A stretch of 64,000 nucleotides of DNA from NCBI GenBank assembly GCA_019359435.1, contig JAHHHI010000087.1:1-64000 (forward strand). The letters are read 5' to 3'. Below the pieces are notes generated by a model. That model did not search any database and was not told where the DNA came from. It saw only the letters and a program-made list of their open reading frames with translations. The translations under genes and the position numbers were made by a program. The stretch comes from Kaiparowitsia implicata GSE-PSE-MK54-09C. Its GTDB lineage: Bacteria > Cyanobacteriota > Cyanobacteriia > Elainellales > Elainellaceae. Shown here in pieces: positions 8,261 to 17,627 of this stretch (within the stretch, counting starts at the first letter, position 1; each line of letters opens with the position of its first letter).

Positions 8261-9729
8261 GAGAGTTCTCTGTTCTGCCAACGGGGTTTATCCATGACTT
8301 GGCAAACGTTAGCTCTATCAAATCTGTTTGTTGCCAATTCTCTGTAAGTTCTTTGTCAATCTGATAATTTATGGCCTGTTAGCATCCTCTAGCAGCTCAT
8401 TCATAAGCGCCATTGCAGCATGTTGCGAGATCTCGAAGTCGCGTCATATGGCTGTAGTGGCGCTTTATGCTGGAGGGCGATCGCCCTACAAACACGGCTT
8501 ATGATCACTCCGATCGCGTTCATATCTCTGCACCCAGGCGCGTCGTTTAGATGGGGGCAGCGATTGGTAGGTGCCATAGCATTGGCTAAATTGCCAAAAA
8601 TTCCGCAAGAACCGCATTGTGAACGATGCCGCTGCCAGTTCCTCGATCCGATCCGTTAATCGAGATGAAAACCAAAGCATGTCGGTACTCTTCTCTCAAG
8701 TGGACACCTTGAGTGTAGAAATACTCAATCAGACAATCAAAACACGCTATCAATCATGCCCATGAATGAAATTCATGCTGCGTTGGCCACCGATTCCGTG
8801 GCGGATATTCAGGTCGAGTCGTGCCCTATTAGAATGCTTGAATGTGGGTGTAGTCTGCGTTAAGCATGTGTCTAGTGCATACTGCTGCTCCAAGCTGCCG
8901 CTCCGTGCACGCAACCTCATGCTCAGGTTATTCGTCCAATCGGGTGATGTGAATTGTTTGCAATCTTTGTACTATCACTGCATTCAATCCGTTTTATCGC
9001 CCTGCTGATGAGAGGCGAACAAGCTCTCTGCGGTTTGCTTGGAGTCCTATCCATTGTGCAGTGTGCAATATTTCAGCCCTGTTGTATTCCAGACATGAAA
9101 TTCAGTGTGTGTGCTGTGAGTGCCTATAGCGTTTAAAGAGGGTTAAACGTCGGTTTGTCTGGTTTTAATTATTAAAGCTGCGTTTAGAGAGCTTCATGCG
9201 GGCCATCTATCGTGCTTTGTATGAGGCTTGTGCATCACGTTGATCAAGTTCGTCAGTTGATATTACTCGCCTATTTTCTCTGCTTAAATTCTAGAGCGTT
9301 ACATGTAGGGCGATCAAACTTCGTTTCGGTAGTTTAGACTACCGCTCTCTGTTTTATTCATGATTTATTCATAGTGCGTTCCATCGTTCTAGTCTGCATT
9401 GCAGAACTGGATCGAGCACTTGCATTCAATCTGCTGTCTAACAAGCGTTTGGTTAGGTTGGGTTTGGGCGATCGCCCTACATGCCCACAGCCATCTTTCA
9501 TCTATAGGGAGTCTATCTCTCATCCATCTGTAAAAAGTCTTTGAATGATTTTGGTGCTAGATCTTAGGTTATTAGGGCTAGTTCTTATATCCATCTCATC
9601 CGTATCAACCATAGATGTTGAGCCTGTTCCATAATCGTTACGCAAACCGTTACGCGATGCCTGGGGTGCGTTAGTTCTAGAGCATGGCGATGAATTGAGT
9701 CTGTTCTGTTGTTTTCTTGTAAGGCCTCG
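8261..9729. other. 1.5-kb gene-free region
   Basis: Only short open frames without family character are present. HIP1-type GGGCGATCGCCCTACA motifs occur near 8476 and 9469 and a related TAGGGCGATCAAAC near 9307. No tRNA, IS terminus or long repeat was recognised. It may hold promoters for the efflux operon or decayed sequence. Confidence 0.6.
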
Positions 9730-10989
9730 ATGAAAAGGGTTACCGTCGGTCGTTCAGGGCAATTTGTGGGGACGGCGCTGGCAACGGCGCTGCTGGTTGG
9801 CGCGTGCAGCGGTGGGCCACCCGATGGCATGATGGGTGGCCCACCGGGCTTTCCGGTGGAGCTGCAGCAGCTAGAGTCGGGCACCGTGCAAGCGTCATCA
9901 GAATTTGTAGGCGCGCTAGAAGCTCAAGAAAAAGTGTCGCTGCGGCCCGAGATCAGTGGCCGAGTCGTGCAGGTGTTTGTGGCCGAAGGCGACCCAGTCC
10001 AGGCCGGAACACCCATCGCACAACTACGCGCCGATCGCAGCCAAGCCGGGTTGACTGGGGCGATCGCCGATGTAGAAGAGGCTCAGGCGTCGGTTAATAC
10101 CGCGACGGCCCGATTGCGGGCGGCGGTGGCTCAACGCGAGCGAGCGGAATCTGATGTGCGATTGCAGGAAACCGAATTCCGCCGGACTGAAGCGCTGGTT
10201 ACGGAAGGTGCGCTAGCGCAGCAAGATCTCGACCGGGCTGCCAACAGTCGCAGCACCGCTCAATCAACCTTGCAGGCAGCCATCGAAGAAATAGGCGTAG
10301 CCGAGGCGTCTTTGGCAGAAGCGCGATCACGGTTTGAGCGATCGCGGGCTGACCAAGCCGTCGCCACTGAAGATGTGCAAGATCAGCGGATTGTGTCGCC
10401 CATTACAGGAGTGGTGGGCTCTCTTCCGGTAAATCTAGGCGACGTGGTCAGCGCCACCGACACGCTGGCCAGCATCGTTCAAAACGACATTCTAGAACTC
10501 AACATTTCTGTGCCGATTGAGCGCGCTCTTGACCTGCGGGTGGGGCTTCCCGTTGAGCTGCTAAATGCGGCAGGAGAAGCCGCCGTGCGAGGGCAAATTA
10601 GCTTTATTTCGCCCGATGTGAACCAGGGCAACCAGTCGGTGCTAGCGAAGATTGCGTTTGCCAATAATGGCAGCCTGCGAGATGGGCAATTTGTGCGAAC
10701 TCGCTTGATCTGGAGCACTGAGCCAGGCGTGTTGGTGCCCTCGGTCGCCGTGACGCGCATTGCGGGTCAGCCATTCGTGTATGTTGCCGAAACAGGAGAA
10801 GAACCTGGCCCTGATGGGCAACCCATGCAGATCGCACGGCAGCGCCCTGTAACGCTCGGAGCGTTGCAAGGCAACGACTATCAGGTGGTGTCTGGGCTAG
10901 AGCCTGGGGAACAAGTTGTTGTCTCTGGCATTTTGAATTTGCAGGATGGGGCTCCCATTTTGACGGAGCAGCCTGTGAGTCAGCAATAG
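9730..10989 (+). CDS. RND efflux periplasmic adaptor (membrane fusion protein), lipoprotein
   Basis: This subunit bridges the inner-membrane RND pump and an outer-membrane channel. From the ATG at 9730 the protein is 419 residues and starts with a lipoprotein signal ending in the lipobox LLVGACSGG. It has barrel-sandwich halves (LRPEISGRVVQVFVAEGDPV and DQRIVSPITGVVGSLPVNLG) flanking an alpha-hairpin rich in Ala, Glu and Arg (about 105-215), then beta-barrel and membrane-proximal domains ending ISFISPDVNQ...VVVSGILNLQDG. The frame opens 7 codons earlier (9709), but the lipoprotein start is preferred. The pump gene follows after 96 bp. Confidence 0.93.
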   Translation: MKRVTVGRSGQFVGTALATALLVGACSGGPPDGMMGGPPGFPVELQQLESGTVQASSEFVGALEAQEKVSLRPEISGRVVQVFVAEGDPVQAGTPIAQLRADRSQAGLTGAIADVEEAQASVNTATARLRAAVAQRERAESDVRLQETEFRRTEALVTEGALAQQDLDRAANSRSTAQSTLQAAIEEIGVAEASLAEARSRFERSRADQAVATEDVQDQRIVSPITGVVGSLPVNLGDVVSATDTLASIVQNDILELNISVPIERALDLRVGLPVELLNAAGEAAVRGQISFISPDVNQGNQSVLAKIAFANNGSLRDGQFVRTRLIWSTEPGVLVPSVAVTRIAGQPFVYVAETGEEPGPDGQPMQIARQRPVTLGALQGNDYQVVSGLEPGEQVVVSGILNLQDGAPILTEQPVSQQ

Positions 10990-11085
10990 TGGTTTAGGCT
11001 GAGTCAACCATGGGTTTTAGCCATTGGTGACTTTGAAAGCCAGCGTGAATGACCGTCTTCGCCCTATCGTTTCACCCTTTCAGCC

Positions 11086-14000
11086 ATGTTCGCCAAGTAT
11101 TTTATTCAGCGTCCGGTTCTGACGACGGTGTGCTCCATCATCATTGTGTTTCTGGGGGCGATCGCCGCTCCCAGCCTGCCAGTGGCGCAATTCCCTGACA
11201 TCAGCCCAACTCAGGTGGTGGTGACGGCCAACTACCCAGGGGCCGATGCCGAAACCGTGGAAGCCGCCGTGACGAACCTGATTGAGCAGGAGATTAACGG
11301 CGTTCAGGGGATGCGCTACATCAGCTCGACCAGCGGCAGCGACGGCACCAGCCAGGTAACGGTGACGTTTGAACCTACGGAAGATCCCGACTTGGCCACG
11401 GTGAATGTGCAAAGCCTTGTCTCGCGGGTAGAGCCGCGACTGCCGGAGCTGGTGACGCAAACCGGCGTGACCGTATCACAGCAGTCGAGCAACTTTTTGA
11501 TGGCGATCGCCGTGTTCTCTGAGAACAGCGAATATGACGCCACCTTCATGAGCAACTACATCGACCAGTTTATTGCCGACTCTATGCGGCGAATTCGGGG
11601 AGTGGGGTCGCTGCAAATTTTTGGCGAGCGCAAATATGCCATGCGCATCTGGCTTGACCCCAATCGGCTGGCCAGTCGAGGGCTAACCATTCAAGACGTT
11701 TCCACGGCCATTCGGGAGCAAAATATTCAGGTGGGGGCGGGGCAATTGGGGGCCCAACCATCTGACCCCGACCAAGAGTATCAGCTCAACCTGCGGGCCG
11801 AAAGCCGGCTCGCAAACGCCACCGAATTTGAAAATTTGATTGTAGCTAACGCTGAGGATGGCTCGCTGGTGCGCCTGCGTGATGTGGGGCGGGTAGAGCT
11901 GGGCGCTGAGAACTACGGCTCCTTCCTCACCTATAACGGGCGAGAGGCCACGGGAATTGGCATCACTCAGCGGGCCGGCACCAACGCCATTGAAACAGCG
12001 CAGGCCGTACGCGATGCCCTAGAAGAGCTGAAGCAGTCGTTTCCACCCGGTTTGGACTATGCGGTGGCGTTTGACTCGACCACCTTTGTGGCGCGATCGC
12101 TCCAAGACGTGATCGTTACCCTGATTACCGCCATTTTGCTGGTGGTGTTCGTGCTGTTTATCTTTCTGCAAGACTGGCGCGCTACGCTGGTGCCCGCGCT
12201 GGCGATTCCAATCTCGCTGGTGGGCGTGTTTATCTTCACCACCATCTTTGGCTTTTCCATTAACACGCTGACCCTGTTTGGATTGACCTTGGCAACCGGG
12301 GTTGTGGTCGACGACGCCATTGTGGTGGTTGAGGCGATCGCCGCCAATGTCGAAAAGGGAATGACCCCCTATCGCGCCGCAATCGAAGCGATGGAGGATT
12401 TGTCAGGAGCGGTCGTGGCGACCTCGTTGGTGCTCATGGCAGTATTCATCCCCGTCGCGCTGTTTCCGGGCACTACGGGGGCCATCTATCAGCAGTTTGC
12501 GCTGACTATTGCATTTTCTATTGTGGTGTCTACGTTCAACGCGCTCACCTTTTCGCCTGCGATGGCGGCCCTACTGCTGCGCCGCCACACCCAGCAGCCC
12601 AACTGGTTGGGGCGCATTTTCGATCGGTTTAACCGCTTTCTGGATGGGGTGCGGCAGCGCTATCAAAGTGCCCTCGATCTGCTGCTGCAGATTAAGTACT
12701 TTGTCCTGGCGGGGTTTGTCGCGGCGCTGGTGATTACCGGGTTTGTTTATCGCGCTGTGCCGACCTCCTTTTTGCCAGATGAAGATCAGGGCTACTTCAT
12801 TACCCTAGTGCAGGCCCCAGAGGGGGTATCGCTCAACTATACGAAGAACATTCTGGATCAGGCCTCAGAATTGGTGATGCAAGAGCCGGAAGTGCTGTCA
12901 AACTTTGCGGTTACGGGCTTTAGCTTTGCCGGAATTGCCCCTAATCAAGGCATTATGTTTACCCTGCTAAAACCCTGGGAAGAGCGTCGCGGTGCAGACC
13001 AAACGGTGGAGGGGATACTCGGTCGGGTGCAGGGCAAGTTCTTCGGCATTACCACTGCCCGCATTTTCTCGTTAAACCCTCCTGCAATTCAGGGTTTGGG
13101 CACCTTTGGCGGGTTTGAACTGCAGCTTCAAGATCAGCGAGGCAACCTGCCGTTGCCAGAATTTGTGGGCTATATGTATCAGCTGCTCGGGGCTGCAAAC
13201 CAGCATCCTGACCTGCAGGCAGTGTTTTCTACCTTTACGGCCAACACGCCCCAGCTGCTGGTAGAAGTGAACCGCGATCGCGCCAAGTCCTTAGATGTGG
13301 ATCTGCGCGATGTGTTCACCACGATGCAGGGTTTTCTGGGCTCAGAATATGTGAACGATTTCAACTTAGACCAGCGAACCTATCGGGTTTATGTGCAGGC
13401 GGATCAAGAGTTTCGCGCGCAGCCAGAGGATGTGAACCAGCTCTATGTGCGATCGCAGCGGGACGAAATGGTGCCCTTGGGCAATTTGGTGACGCTCACG
13501 CCGACCACCAGTGCCCAAACCATCAGTCACTACAATCTGTTTCGCTCAATTGCGGTGCAGGGGAATGCTGCACCGGGCAGCAGCTCGGGCCAAGCGATTC
13601 GAGCCATGGAGCAACTCGTCACGCAAGTGATGCCACGCACCATTGGCTATGAGTGGACGGGCACAGCCTTGGAGGAAGTAGAGTCTGGGGGACAGGCAGC
13701 GCTGTTCTTTGGCTTTGGGGTGATTATGGTATTTCTGGTGCTTGCAGCGCAGTATGAGAGCTACTTAGATCCCACGATTATTCTGCTAACGGTGCCGCTG
13801 GCAATTCTGGGAGCGTTGGGCGCAGCCTTTATTCGCGGCTATCCCAATGATGTGTATGTGCAGATCGGTCTCGTGATGCTGATTGGCCTAGCGAGCAAAA
13901 ACGCAATCCTCATTGTGGAATATGCCAACCAGCTGCGGCAAGAAGGGCTGGGCATTGTAAAGGCGGCAGTAGAAGCGGCTCAAGAGCGGTTGCGGCCCAT

Positions 14001-14295
14001 TTTAATGACGGGAATTTCGAGCTTGGTAGGCTTCTTTCCGCTGGCGATCGCCTCTGGTGCTGGGGGGGCGAGTCGCCGTTCCTTGGGCACAGCGTTGGTG
14101 GGGGGGTATTTTATCGCCACGCTGCTGAGTTTGTTTGTGGTGCCAGTGCTATATATCATCATTAAGCAACTGGGCGATCGCTTTATGCCTCGCTCGGGCG
14201 ATCGCTCCAATACACCAAGCGACCCCGGCGAGCCTGCTGCGGCTTATTATGGCCCCCCAGCCCCTTCCGAAGAATTCAATCCCCATCACGACTAA
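11086..14295 (+). CDS. RND multidrug efflux pump, AcrB/HAE1 family
   Basis: This is a proton-driven inner-membrane exporter of 1069 residues, the family length. It starts MFAKYFIQRPVLTTVCSIII (TM1) and has the first porter repeat with VTANYPGADAETVEAAVTN. The central helix TLFGLTLATGVVVDDAIVVV carries the two aspartates of the proton relay. The second half shows VMLIGLASKNAILIVEYANQ, which has the relay lysine-region motif GLxxKNAIL. It forms an operon with the adaptor upstream. No outer-membrane TolC-type gene is in the window. The substrate cannot be told from sequence. Confidence 0.95.
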   Translation: MFAKYFIQRPVLTTVCSIIIVFLGAIAAPSLPVAQFPDISPTQVVVTANYPGADAETVEAAVTNLIEQEINGVQGMRYISSTSGSDGTSQVTVTFEPTEDPDLATVNVQSLVSRVEPRLPELVTQTGVTVSQQSSNFLMAIAVFSENSEYDATFMSNYIDQFIADSMRRIRGVGSLQIFGERKYAMRIWLDPNRLASRGLTIQDVSTAIREQNIQVGAGQLGAQPSDPDQEYQLNLRAESRLANATEFENLIVANAEDGSLVRLRDVGRVELGAENYGSFLTYNGREATGIGITQRAGTNAIETAQAVRDALEELKQSFPPGLDYAVAFDSTTFVARSLQDVIVTLITAILLVVFVLFIFLQDWRATLVPALAIPISLVGVFIFTTIFGFSINTLTLFGLTLATGVVVDDAIVVVEAIAANVEKGMTPYRAAIEAMEDLSGAVVATSLVLMAVFIPVALFPGTTGAIYQQFALTIAFSIVVSTFNALTFSPAMAALLLRRHTQQPNWLGRIFDRFNRFLDGVRQRYQSALDLLLQIKYFVLAGFVAALVITGFVYRAVPTSFLPDEDQGYFITLVQAPEGVSLNYTKNILDQASELVMQEPEVLSNFAVTGFSFAGIAPNQGIMFTLLKPWEERRGADQTVEGILGRVQGKFFGITTARIFSLNPPAIQGLGTFGGFELQLQDQRGNLPLPEFVGYMYQLLGAANQHPDLQAVFSTFTANTPQLLVEVNRDRAKSLDVDLRDVFTTMQGFLGSEYVNDFNLDQRTYRVYVQADQEFRAQPEDVNQLYVRSQRDEMVPLGNLVTLTPTTSAQTISHYNLFRSIAVQGNAAPGSSSGQAIRAMEQLVTQVMPRTIGYEWTGTALEEVESGGQAALFFGFGVIMVFLVLAAQYESYLDPTIILLTVPLAILGALGAAFIRGYPNDVYVQIGLVMLIGLASKNAILIVEYANQLRQEGLGIVKAAVEAAQERLRPILMTGISSLVGFFPLAIASGAGGASRRSLGTALVGGYFIATLLSLFVVPVLYIIIKQLGDRFMPRSGDRSNTPSDPGEPAAAYYGPPAPSEEFNPHHD

Positions 14296-14328
14296 ACCCC
14301 TCTCCTACCAACCATGCCAACCGACGCC

Positions 14329-14511
14329 AGCATCAAGCTTGATCAGTTTCTTAAATGGGCCAATGTGGCTCAAACAGGAGGTGAAGCCAAGCTGCTGATT
14401 CAGGCGGGGGAGGTCATGGTCAACGGTGAGGTCGACACACGACGAGGGCGCAAACTTGTGGAGGGCGATCGCGTCAATGTCTTGGGAAAAACCTTTATCG
14501 TGCAGCTCTGA
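14329..14511 (+). CDS. Small S4-domain RNA-binding protein
   Basis: This protein of about 60-65 residues consists of one S4 fold: IKLDQFLKWANVAQTGGEAK, then LIQAGEVMVNGEVDTRRGRK and LVEGDRVNVLGKTF. This matches the YaaA/YbcJ-like free-standing S4 family, thought to bind structured RNA. The first ATG is at 14314 (MPTDAS), 18 bp after the RND pump stop; the coordinates here begin near the S4 core, and 14314 is the likely true start. It is probably at the tail of the efflux transcript. Confidence 0.8.
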   Translation, partial: SIKLDQFLKWANVAQTGGEAKLLIQAGEVMVNGEVDTRRGRKLVEGDRVNVLGKTFIVQL

Positions 14512-14620
14512 TCAGCGCAACTCCAATCGGCCCAACTCTAGACAGCGCAACGTTAAGCTCTAATAGCAAGCACAATGTTTAACTAATACGGCTTCTGGGC
14601 TCAAAGGCATGTTCCTGCAT

Positions 14621-14663
14621 CAGTTCGGCAAATGCCTAAACCGTGCTGCTCGCGGTGTCATTA
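14621..14663 (-). repeat. Partial copy of intergenic element, family B
   Basis: CAGTTCGGCAAATGCCTAAA followed by CCGTGCTGCTCGCG matches, with few differences, the reverse complement of one end of the element at 30887-31000 (CAGTTCTGCAAATGCCTAAA, then GCCGTGCTGCTCGCG). Only one end and half of the hairpin are present. Confidence 0.75.
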
Positions 14664-14665
14664 GA

Positions 14666-15490
14666 CTAGCCAGACTCAACCCCGTCTGGGCCTAAATCGT
14701 GAAACTCCATTGGGTTCCAGGAAAAAGCTGGCTCAACTCGACCTGCAGCGACTGCAACGCCCTCCGCAGCTAACAGAGCCTCTTGGTTGGGGGTGTGGCG
14801 TGACAATAGATCCCCATCTGCTGCCACAATGCGGTGCACGGGCAGGTGGGGCGATTTTTTCAGCAGGGCAGGGATAGCGCGGGCATAGCTGGGCGTGAGC
14901 CCTAGCGCCAACAGCAAGTCTCGAGTGCGCACTATGCGCCCGAGGGGAATGCGAGCCACAAACTCATTGAGGCGATCGCTCGGTTTATCTGACAGCGCCG
15001 GTAAGCACAACGGCAGCATCCGCACCTCATCACCGGGGCACACCACCCCATCCCGCACCACCATGCCCAACATCCCCCGCTTGCCATGAATCTGGCGCGA
15101 CAGACCCGGCTTCAGCCGCTCTAGACTGGCGCAAGGCTCACACAAAAACGTCAGCCGCACCTGCGCCTGCGCTCCTAATTGCACCACTGCGCCCGACGGC
15201 AGCGTCTCTACCCAGTCGCTGAGCAGCAGGTTCTCTTGCACCGCACCCGGAGCCAAGCCAAATTCGGTCAGTGCAGGCAAACTCGCAAACAACACCTGCC
15301 GGGGACTGCCAATCATCGCCTGAGAGTCCCCCTCAATTCCCCAGCCCCGTCGAAGCCGCAGCTGTGGCACGGGTTCAACCCAGGCTCCACGAATTGGCTT
15401 TTGAAATAGCCCCACAATTCTCAGGGCTGGTGCAAAATCAGGCGATCGCTGGAACGTCGGTGCAAGTGCCGCCATAAGCAGTGTGGGCAA
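14666..15490 (-). CDS. MOSC domain fused to MGMT/alkyltransferase-like DNA-binding domain
   Basis: This 274-residue protein appears to have two domains. Residues about 20-165 resemble a MOSC (molybdenum cofactor sulfurase C-terminal) domain: GWGIEGDSQ, VQENLLLSDW, and cysteines in FLCEPCASLE. Residues about 178-250 resemble the helix-turn-helix domain of O6-alkylguanine-DNA alkyltransferases: ARIPLGRIVRTRDLLLALGL, SYARAIPALLKK, PVHRIVAADGDL. The active-site PCHRV becomes PVHRI, so it cannot transfer alkyl groups to cysteine and resembles alkyltransferase-like (ATL) proteins. The role is unknown; sensing of damaged or modified bases coupled to sulfur or metal chemistry would be speculation. 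Confidence 0.7.
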   Translation of the reverse strand: MPTLLMAALAPTFQRSPDFAPALRIVGLFQKPIRGAWVEPVPQLRLRRGWGIEGDSQAMIGSPRQVLFASLPALTEFGLAPGAVQENLLLSDWVETLPSGAVVQLGAQAQVRLTFLCEPCASLERLKPGLSRQIHGKRGMLGMVVRDGVVCPGDEVRMLPLCLPALSDKPSDRLNEFVARIPLGRIVRTRDLLLALGLTPSYARAIPALLKKSPHLPVHRIVAADGDLLSRHTPNQEALLAAEGVAVAAGRVEPAFSWNPMEFHDLGPDGVESG

Positions 15491-15567
15491 TCTAGAATAG
15501 GTCAGTCATGATGGTGTAGCGCAAAAGCGCAGCCCTTCCTCCACACCATCATGACCTGAATGATCTA

Positions 15568-15609
15568 AGTTCGGGATACGCTCAAACCCCCTGAACCCGA
15601 ACTGACATT
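15568..15609 (+). repeat. Short form of family A element
   Basis: AGTTCGGGATACGCTCAAAC is followed within a few bases by GAACCCGAACTGACATTG. These are the two ends of the family A element without the central hairpins. It lies in the divergent gap between the MOSC fusion gene and the peroxiredoxin gene. Confidence 0.8.
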
Positions 15610-15722
15610 GAATACCACTCTCGAAGGGTGATGAGGGTGAACTGGCATACACCAGGTTGATGAGGGTACCGTCGATCAGCTTACAATCAAGACGGTTGCT
15701 GATATCACGCCTAGAACTAATA

Positions 15723-16193
15723 ATGGTACTCAATCCCGGCGATGTAGCCCCCGATTTCACCTTGCCTGATGGAGATGGCAATTCCATTAGTCTGTCAGAT
15801 TTACAGGGAAAATGGGTCGTGTTGTACTTTTACCCCCGTGATAATACTCCCGGTTGTACGAAAGAAGCCTGCAGCTTTCGCGATGCGTATAGCGACTTCG
15901 ATAGCGCTGAGGTTGCGGTGTTAGGTGTCAGCACTGACGATGCGAAATCTCATACGAAGTTTTCCACTAAGTTCAATCTGCCTTTCCCGCTATTGACGGA
16001 TGCAGAGGGGGAAATGGCAACAACCTATGACAGCTATGGGCTTAAAAAGTTCATGGGCAAGGAATACATGGGCATTAGCCGCAAAACCTTCATTATTGAC
16101 CCCACTGGCAAGATCGCTAAGATATACCCCAAAGTGAAGCCCGATAACCATGCAGCCCAGGTATTGGCAGATCTAGAGGCTCTGAAAGGATAG
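15723..16193 (+). CDS. prxQ: Peroxiredoxin Q (bacterioferritin comigratory protein type)
   Basis: This thiol peroxidase reduces hydrogen peroxide and organic peroxides with thioredoxin as donor. From the ATG at 15723 it is 156 residues. The active segment YPRDNTPGCTKEACSFRD has peroxidatic Cys45 and resolving Cys50, the five-residue spacing of the atypical 2-Cys PrxQ class. The chain ends normally near PKVKPDNHAAQVLADL. An in-frame ATG 22 codons upstream exists, but its extension overlaps the repeat-rich gap and lacks family similarity. A Nudix gene follows after 2 bp, so they are probably cotranscribed. Confidence 0.95.
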   Translation: MVLNPGDVAPDFTLPDGDGNSISLSDLQGKWVVLYFYPRDNTPGCTKEACSFRDAYSDFDSAEVAVLGVSTDDAKSHTKFSTKFNLPFPLLTDAEGEMATTYDSYGLKKFMGKEYMGISRKTFIIDPTGKIAKIYPKVKPDNHAAQVLADLEALKG

Positions 16194-16195
16194 CC

Positions 16196-16651
16196 ATGCG
16201 TCAACTCTGGCGATATTTACACTCAGCGATGGGAATCATTTTTCGGCATCCCATCACCGGCACTAGCGTCATTCCAGTGATGCCCGATGGCACCATTGTG
16301 CTAATTCGGCGACGCGATAACGGGTTATGGAGTTTGCCCGGTGGCATTGTTAACTGGGGAGAAAATATTTCAACTTCGGTGCAGCGTGAGCTAGAAGAAG
16401 AGACTGGCCTAGTGGTGAAGCAGGTCGGTCGCCTAGTCGGAATCTACTCATCTCCTGATCGCGACCCGCGCTTTCATTCAATTTGTGTAGCCGTAGAAGC
16501 CCATGTATCAGGCAACTTCCAGATACATGACACGCTAGAAGTGCTAGACGTGCAGGCGTTTGATCCTGGCGCAATTCCACTAGATACGCTGTCACATGAT
16601 CATCAGCAACAACTGCAAGATTATTTTGCGGGTTTAACGGCGATCGCCTAA
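16196..16651 (+). CDS. Nudix hydrolase
   Basis: This protein of 151 residues has a canonical Nudix box: G-IVNWG-E-NISTSVQ-RELEEETGL, with the REUxEExGU metal-binding glutamates. It hydrolyses a nucleoside diphosphate linked to another moiety; the substrate is not predictable, though oxidised nucleotides, ADP-ribose or NADH are usual. It begins 2 bp after prxQ, suggesting an oxidative-stress-related transcript (inference). Confidence 0.9.
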   Translation: MRQLWRYLHSAMGIIFRHPITGTSVIPVMPDGTIVLIRRRDNGLWSLPGGIVNWGENISTSVQRELEEETGLVVKQVGRLVGIYSSPDRDPRFHSICVAVEAHVSGNFQIHDTLEVLDVQAFDPGAIPLDTLSHDHQQQLQDYFAGLTAIA

Positions 16652-16765
16652 CCCAATATCAGGGGTGATATCACCAGTAATAGAGCGACCATAAGAACGC
16701 ATGGTGAATCATTTGCAGAGCAAATCCACATACAGCACGCACTAATTTAATCAGGTCAAGCATAA

Positions 16766-16850
16766 GTTCGATAGCGTTGTTTCGCTCTACGCTGCGAGCA
16801 TTGACAACACAAAACCGCGTGACCCGCATCGCGAGCGGCACGGTTTTAGG
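16766..16850 (+). repeat. Intergenic element, family B, diverged copy
   Basis: It begins AGTTCGATAGCGTTGTTTCG and continues to an imperfect hairpin with AAAACCG...GCGAGCGGCACGGTTTTAGG. Start and hairpin resemble the copy at 30887-31000. The far end has diverged. Confidence 0.65.
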
Positions 16851-17034
16851 AAGCTGCTGAGCTGCCGCCAGATCAATATACTTGACGTACTACAACGCCT
16901 CGGCTGAACTGCTCTAGAGCGACTGCCCATATTCTGCAACAGGTTTATCGCAAACCTCGGCAAAGAGCGCGTCGAGTCGATACTCCAATAGTAGACCCCA
17001 CAATCGGCACCTCAACCCCTCCAACCCCTAGTTC

Positions 17035-17099
17035 GTCCAAGTTCGGGCCAAAAAAGCAACGGGATACCTCACGTCGTGGGGTATCCCGTTGCTTGGACG
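17035..17099. repeat. Long hairpin enclosed by a second inverted repeat
   Basis: The arms AAGCAACGGGATACCTCAC and GTGGGGTATCCCGTTGCTT (17054-17094) pair over 19 positions with one wobble and a 3-nt loop GTC. Outside them CGTCCAAG (17035) and CTTGGACG (17092) are complementary, leaving TTCGGGCCAAAA as an apparent one-sided insertion. The left flank contains AGTTCGGG, the terminal core of family A. Confidence 0.8.
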
Positions 17100-17267
17100 T
17101 TGTGCTCGCAATTTGAATGGAATGCCAAAGGATTGGATTTTCCCCACATCCATAACGCTGAGTAAGTCAGCATTATGGGTGTAGCTGAAACAGTAAGCCT
17201 CTTGGCTACATTCTGTTTTTGTAGCTTTTTCCCAAAACTCTCTTCTAGAACAGGAAATACTTTGAAT

Positions 17268-17303
17268 TAGCCTCTCGTTTCCCGAAAGGAAGACGAGAGG
17301 CTA
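17268..17303. repeat. Inverted repeat (hairpin)
   Basis: TAGCCTCTCGT and ACGAGAGGCTA pair, with an inner TTCC/GGAA extension and a short loop. It sits about 325 bp beyond the 3' end of the PadR gene; no uridine tract follows on either strand, so terminator function is doubtful. Confidence 0.65.
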
Positions 17304-17627
17304 GGGGATGGAGAGCCGTGCTTCTTCCACAGGGTTAGCCGACTTGCAAAACTAGGATGCACTCAGCTTGTATCACTTAGTTTGTGTGCAACACACATGT
17401 ATGCGATAGGTAGTTACCACGGCAGAAAGATCGGAAGTCAGAACGCAACCTAGGTTCTATCTAACCTTCAACGGTAACTATAATCCTGACAGAACGTCCT
17501 AACTAGCCAGGCAGCCACAGCCTGTTTAGAAACACTCAAAGTTGCGCGTCAAGCACTCGTTAGATGCAAGGCAGTGCAAAGCTAGCTATTCAAAGCTGAG
17601 TCTAATCCTCTGCACGCCCAGAACTAT

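Larger units (their letters stand above)
16652..17627. other. Gene-free region rich in inverted repeats
   Basis: No coding frame is convincing. The region holds a family B element (16766-16850), a 19-bp-stem hairpin (17054-17094) and another hairpin (17268-17303). It lies between the convergent Nudix and PadR genes. Confidence 0.65.

Noticed and set aside
8420-9136. Several 60-80-residue open frames
   Set aside because: Odd composition, no start context or motifs, overlapping in different frames.
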